Origin: CAMQRS01 sp964370065
GTDB taxonomy: Bacteria; Bacillota_I; Bacilli_A; Erysipelotrichales; Erysipelotrichaceae
Length of the DNA: 8,253 bases
Direction: 5' to 3'
NCBI GenBank assembly: GCA_964370065.1
Contig: CAYJGK010000037.1
Coordinates: forward strand, 1 to 8,253
Under the pieces are notes generated by a model. The model had not been told where the DNA came from. It did no database searches and saw nothing but the letters and a program-made list of their open reading frames with translations. Positions 5,161 to 8,253 of this stretch are shown here, in pieces (position 1 is the first letter of the stretch; each line of letters starts with the position of its first letter). Made by a program: the position numbers and the translations under genes.

Positions 5161-6420
5161 ATGATGCTTTTAATATCTGTTTACACTATGACAGGTATTA
5201 TTTATACTGGTAATTTTGTAAACCAAGATGCCATGGCTGCTATAAATATCGTATCCCCTCTTTTTTCAACTGTGATTGCTATAGCCGTTATGTTTGCTAC
5301 AGGGGCAAACGCAATCATAGCCAAGAATCTTGGGGAACACAAAATGCAGGAAGCAAAAGAAAAGTTAAGCTATTTATTTATTGTAGCAGTTACAATTGGT
5401 ATTCTGATCACTCTAATGACTCTTAGCTTTGATAATGAGATATTAAATTTTTTAGGTTCGACTCATAAATTAAATACTTATTCCTTGCAATATTTGAGGA
5501 TACTTGCGCTCACATTTCCATTTATATTCTTGCAAATATTTGGTCAATACTTCACTGTAACAATAGGAAAACCAATCCTGGGACTTATTTTTGCAATCAC
5601 TTCTACAATAGCAAACGTTTTTATTACTCATATCACAATCGTTCATTTACAATGGGGTGTAGCAGGCGCAGCCATTGGACTTGGGTCCAGTTTTATCATT
5701 CCTGGAGTGAGTTTAGTCATCCTGTTATTCATAAATAAACAATGGTCATTGCATTTTGTAAAACCTAAAAGATATAAAAATTTTATGCTTGCAGTTTGTT
5801 TTAATGGTTCTTCTGAAATGGTTACAAACTTAGCTATTTCTATTATTACAATGATTTTAAATCTATTAATGGTACGATTACACGGTGAAGATGGAATTGC
5901 CGCTGTCACTGTCATTGTCTCCTTGCAGTTTTTACTAAATTCTATGTACATTGGTTTTGGAGCAGGAGTCGCTCCTATATTTGCTTTTGCACAGGGTGAA
6001 AACAATCATGCACAAACCAAAACCGTATTTAACATTTCGACAAAATTTGTGGCCATTAGTTCAATTGTTCTTATCGCCATTTGTTTTCTATTTAAACACT
6101 TGCTGGTTGGTATTTTTATAGATAGTTCAAGCGAAGCATATTCTTTATCTATCAATGCTTTTAACATCTTTTCTATTGGTTATCTTTTTGCTGGTTTCAA
6201 TATTTTTGCTTCTGTATTTTTCACCAGTATGTCAAACGGAAAAATATCAGCACTTATTTCGTTCTTAAGAACTTTTGTATTCATTATAGGTCTATTGCTT
6301 CTTTTACCAAATATTTTAGGTACTGATGGTATATGGCTTTCCATTCCTATTGCAGAGTTTTTATCATTTATTATTTCCATTATATTACTAAAAAAATATA
6401 AAAACGAATATCACTATTGA
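5161..6420 (+). CDS. MATE family efflux transporter, MepA-like (5' end in assembly gap)
   Basis: A polytopic membrane exporter of the MATE family that expels cationic drugs or small cations by Na+ or H+ antiport. 419 codons are visible from the ATG at 5161, with about eleven to twelve hydrophobic helices. The N-terminus aligns to the middle of helix 1 in the usual MATE pattern (SVYTMTGIIYTG, then VSPLFSTVIAIAVMF and GANAIIAKNLGE), so perhaps 25-35 residues are missing and the ATG at 5161 is probably internal. The codon before it is NTA, compatible with an open frame. The second half begins with FNGSSEMVTNLA (residues 214-225), typical of MepA-like proteins, and IGFGAGVAPIFAFAQGENN resembles the conserved loop in the second half. 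It stops with TGA at 6418-6420 and shares a bidirectional terminator with the convergent gene. Control is probably through the upstream riboswitch and terminator, which would make guanidinium or related cations plausible substrates. Confidence 0.87.
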   Translation: MMLLISVYTMTGIIYTGNFVNQDAMAAINIVSPLFSTVIAIAVMFATGANAIIAKNLGEHKMQEAKEKLSYLFIVAVTIGILITLMTLSFDNEILNFLGSTHKLNTYSLQYLRILALTFPFIFLQIFGQYFTVTIGKPILGLIFAITSTIANVFITHITIVHLQWGVAGAAIGLGSSFIIPGVSLVILLFINKQWSLHFVKPKRYKNFMLAVCFNGSSEMVTNLAISIITMILNLLMVRLHGEDGIAAVTVIVSLQFLLNSMYIGFGAGVAPIFAFAQGENNHAQTKTVFNISTKFVAISSIVLIAICFLFKHLLVGIFIDSSSEAYSLSINAFNIFSIGYLFAGFNIFASVFFTSMSNGKISALISFLRTFVFIIGLLLLLPNILGTDGIWLSIPIAEFLSFIISIILLKKYKNEYHY

Positions 6421-6458
6421 AACAAATAAAAATTAGATTAGATTGAAATTATGAATAA

Positions 6459-6491
6459 AAAAAGATGCGGATTAAAAAACCGCATCTTTTT
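6459..6491. terminator. Bidirectional intrinsic terminator between convergent genes
   Basis: AAAAAGATGCGG (6459-6470) pairs with CCGCATCTTTTT (6480-6491) as a perfect 12-bp stem with a nine-base loop. A-rich and T-rich flanks give T-runs on both strands, so it ends both the MATE transcript (plus) and the nagB-glycosylasparaginase transcript (minus). It lies 38 bp after the MATE stop and 2 bp after the glycosylasparaginase stop. Confidence 0.88.
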
Positions 6492-6493
6492 AT

Positions 6494-7432
6494 CTAATCA
6501 CCTAAATAGTTTTTATACCATTCTTCATCTGCCTGAATTAACGTATGTTTCTTTCCATCAAATTGAGCGACAAATATTGTATGAGGTATCATATCACTTT
6601 GCACAACAAATGGAAATTGTTTTTCTGTGGTAGCCCCACCAAAGTTACCTTGATGATCCATTGCAATGACTGACATACTTTCTGCATGGCTTCCACGCTC
6701 TTTCATATCATAGTAATGATCGAACAACGCTTTTTCACAAGCCTTTTGACAAGGTACTCCTTGTTTCATTAGTTGTACAATAGTCATTGATAAACATCCT
6801 TTCATGATGTCCTCTCCTACGCCTGTTGCTGCAGCACTTCCCACTTTACTGTCTGCATAAAACCCTGAGCCAATAATAGGGCTATCTCCTACTCTTCCAG
6901 GATGTTTCATAAATAAACCGGAAGTGGATACACCACTTGCTAAAGAACCAAATTTATCTTGTCCTAATACACAAACTGTATCGTGCCCTGCATAAGCAGC
7001 CAATTTTTCGCTTTGAAATCCTTCTTGTTTTTTTTCTAACCAACGCTGTTGTGTTTGTTTGGTTAGCATATTAGAAAACGCAAACCCTTCTGTATGAGCA
7101 AATTGTTCTGCTCCACTGCCTACTAATACACAGTTTCTATTATAGTTACTTAAACAATGCGCAACTTGAATTGGATTCTTAATGTTTTTGGCTGCGGCAA
7201 TCGCGCCAAACCCTAAAGTATCTCCATTCATATAAGCACTATCTAATTCTACAACCCCTTCTTGGTTTGGCAATCCGCCATATCCTACTGAAATAAAGTT
7301 TGGATTGTTTTCCACATTTTCTACTGCCTTTATAATTCCTTCATGAATTGGTTTTCCTTGTGCTAAGCAATCAAATCCTTCTTTGATTCCTTCACTTACC
7401 ATTTTCCATGTTCCAATTAATCCATAACTCAT
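6494..7432 (-). CDS. Glycosylasparaginase, N4-(beta-N-acetylglucosaminyl)-L-asparaginase
   Basis: An Ntn-hydrolase that cleaves the GlcNAc-Asn bond, giving aspartate and the amino sugar, after self-cleavage into two subunits. From the ATG at 7432 the protein is 312 aa. The autocleavage site is GHDT with nucleophile Thr152. Substrate residues match the family: Trp9 in GTWKM, Thr170 in VSTSGL, Arg180 and Asp183 in HPGRVGDSPIIGSG, and Thr203-Gly204 in AATGVGED. Most of these coincide with the numbering I recall for the flavobacterial enzyme. There is no signal peptide, unlike lysosomal and flavobacterial forms, so it acts in the cytoplasm on imported GlcNAc-Asn. A GTG at 7435 directly abutting the nagB stop is an alternative start. 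It is second in an operon with nagB, which uses the sugar product. Isoaspartyl peptidases share the fold but not this full set of residues. Confidence 0.88.
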   Translation of the reverse strand: MSYGLIGTWKMVSEGIKEGFDCLAQGKPIHEGIIKAVENVENNPNFISVGYGGLPNQEGVVELDSAYMNGDTLGFGAIAAAKNIKNPIQVAHCLSNYNRNCVLVGSGAEQFAHTEGFAFSNMLTKQTQQRWLEKKQEGFQSEKLAAYAGHDTVCVLGQDKFGSLASGVSTSGLFMKHPGRVGDSPIIGSGFYADSKVGSAAATGVGEDIMKGCLSMTIVQLMKQGVPCQKACEKALFDHYYDMKERGSHAESMSVIAMDHQGNFGGATTEKQFPFVVQSDMIPHTIFVAQFDGKKHTLIQADEEWYKNYLGD

Positions 7433-7447
7433 CACTTAATCACTTAA
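7432..7447. repeat. 8-bp tandem duplication across the nagB-glycosylasparaginase junction
   Basis: TCACTTAA occurs twice in direct succession (7432-7439, 7440-7447). On the minus strand this is TTAAGTGA twice, running into ATG, and it supplies the nagB stop and the only weak ribosome-site match (AAGTGAT) for the next gene. Confidence 0.6.
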
Positions 7448-8161
7448 TAAAGAACATGCATCTTCATCCACAATAAAGATAAAATTTTCATGATTTTTTA
7501 AATACGATGCAGGAATGTCTTCTTTTATATCTTCTTCTAATAAACGCTTAACAGCATTCGCTTTGCTTTTTCCAGATGCAGCTAATATTACACATTTGGC
7601 ATCCATAATCTCTTTAAACCCCATTGTAAACATCTGTATTGGTGTATCTTCCATTGATAAGTTAAATAAATTTTGTGTAGCATCAATTGTAGATTGAAAG
7701 CAATCTGCAACAAAGGCTCCTGTTTCAAAACTAGTTCCAGGTTCATTTGCACCAATGTGTGCATTGGTCCCCAATCCTAATAGCTGCATATCTCTAGGAT
7801 ATGTCTCTAATACAGTTTGGTATCTTTTGATCTCAGATGCAAAATCTTTTGCATCTGCATCAAACATATCAATAATTTTTGGTTTTGCATTTAATTTATT
7901 ATATACATGATTGTACATCCAGTTGTATACGCTAGCTGGGTTTTCTTTTGTTCCTACATATTCATCCAAATTTAAACACACTGCTTGACTAATATCGACT
8001 CCTTGATTGATTTCTTCTACAAATAATTTAGCGAATCCCGCTGGTGTTCCTCCCGTCGTAAAGCTTAATACACTGGTTGGTTTGTTTTGTAATTGAGTGA
8101 CAAATAATTCATTTAATTTATCACTCATTTCGTTATAATCTTTTACTTTTATAATTTTCAT
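7436..8161 (-). CDS. nagB: Glucosamine-6-phosphate deaminase
   Basis: Converts glucosamine-6-phosphate to fructose-6-phosphate and ammonia in the cytoplasm, the step that passes amino sugars into glycolysis. At 241 aa it matches the short Firmicute form without the allosteric C-terminus of the 266-aa E. coli enzyme. Visible motifs: the phosphate loop SFTTGGTPAGF (33-43); LNLDEYVG (63-70) with Asp66 as the expected general base; and LGLGTNAHIGANEPGTSF (128-145) with catalytic His135 and Glu140. The first triad position is Asn133, not Asp, as in other Firmicute NagB proteins, and the usually invariant Gly before the catalytic His is Ala134, which is unusual. The C-terminal PASYLKNH also departs from the usual PAS-LQ-H. 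The start at 8161 has an AAGAGGG ribosome site (8166-8172) and a good promoter upstream. It is first in the operon with the glycosylasparaginase. Confidence 0.9.
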   Translation of the reverse strand: MKIIKVKDYNEMSDKLNELFVTQLQNKPTSVLSFTTGGTPAGFAKLFVEEINQGVDISQAVCLNLDEYVGTKENPASVYNWMYNHVYNKLNAKPKIIDMFDADAKDFASEIKRYQTVLETYPRDMQLLGLGTNAHIGANEPGTSFETGAFVADCFQSTIDATQNLFNLSMEDTPIQMFTMGFKEIMDAKCVILAASGKSKANAVKRLLEEDIKEDIPASYLKNHENFIFIVDEDACSLLSD

Positions 8162-8200
8162 AGTTCCCTCTTACTGCATACAAATATATGCTCTTATATT

Positions 8201-8229
8201 ATTTTAATTAAAGAAAGTTGCGTGGTCAA
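8201..8229 (-). promoter_or_regulatory. Promoter of the nagB-glycosylasparaginase operon
   Basis: On the minus strand TTGACC (8229-8224) and TAAAAT (8206-8201) are 17 bp apart, each one base from the sigma-A consensus. Transcription would start near 8194, giving a leader of about 33 nt to the ATG at 8161. I see no clear repressor site within it. Confidence 0.6.
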
Positions 8230-8253
8230 TATAAATTATAAAATTGATTTTAA

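Noticed and set aside
5643..6005. Minus-strand open frame of 120 codons inside the MATE gene
   Set aside because: It is antisense to a clearly coding gene and has no domain or ribosome site.
1..8253. CRISPR array, insertion sequence, tRNA or phage genes
   Set aside because: I saw no regularly spaced repeats, transposase or integrase motifs, cloverleaf patterns or phage structural genes on either strand.

Overview
The window is AT-rich DNA with strong AGGAGG-type ribosome binding sites, intrinsic terminators ending in T-runs, Gram-positive surface-protein modules and ordinary stop codon use (TGG for Trp; TAA, TAG and TGA all terminate). This points to a low-GC Firmicute. The gene content (thioester adhesin, host-glycan salvage, guanidine-linked MATE exporter) fits a gut Clostridia or Erysipelotrichia member, but the rank below phylum is a guess. 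A run of exactly 100 N at 5059-5158 marks a scaffold join of unknown true length, so this is an assembled draft or metagenomic sequence.

Layout. (1) 1-2242, minus strand: a surface-protein operon read as prepilin peptidase, then a small secreted protein of unknown function, then a large adhesin that runs off the left edge. The visible part of the adhesin has a Sec signal peptide, a Cys-Gln thioester domain and the first SpaA-like isopeptide domain. (2) 2243-2538: non-coding, holding a terminator for the next gene, a candidate promoter and a 13-bp terminator-like hairpin in the leader of the prepilin peptidase. (3) 2539-4569, minus strand: a two-gene operon, a UMF1/Atg22-type MFS transporter followed after 18 bp by a zinc-dependent phospholipase C family protein. 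(4) 4570-5056: a divergent control region. On the minus side it has a long inverted repeat just before the MFS start. On the plus side it has a structured RNA ending in a very strong terminator directly before a MATE exporter. I call this RNA a likely guanidine-IV (mepA motif) riboswitch. (5) 5161-6420, plus strand: a MepA-like MATE exporter whose first codons lie in the N gap. (6) 6494-8161, minus strand: a glucosamine-6-phosphate deaminase (nagB) and a glycosylasparaginase, head to tail with no gap, behind a good promoter. The two convergent units at about 6420-6494 share one bidirectional terminator.

How the genes work together. The adhesin operon suggests covalent attachment to host surfaces. 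The nagB-glycosylasparaginase pair makes metabolic sense as salvage of GlcNAc-Asn left from host N-glycoproteins: the amidase frees Asp and the sugar, and NagB passes glucosamine-6-phosphate to fructose-6-phosphate plus ammonia. The MATE unit looks like a guanidinium or cationic-drug efflux module switched on by its own ligand. No mobile element, tRNA, rRNA or CRISPR array was seen.
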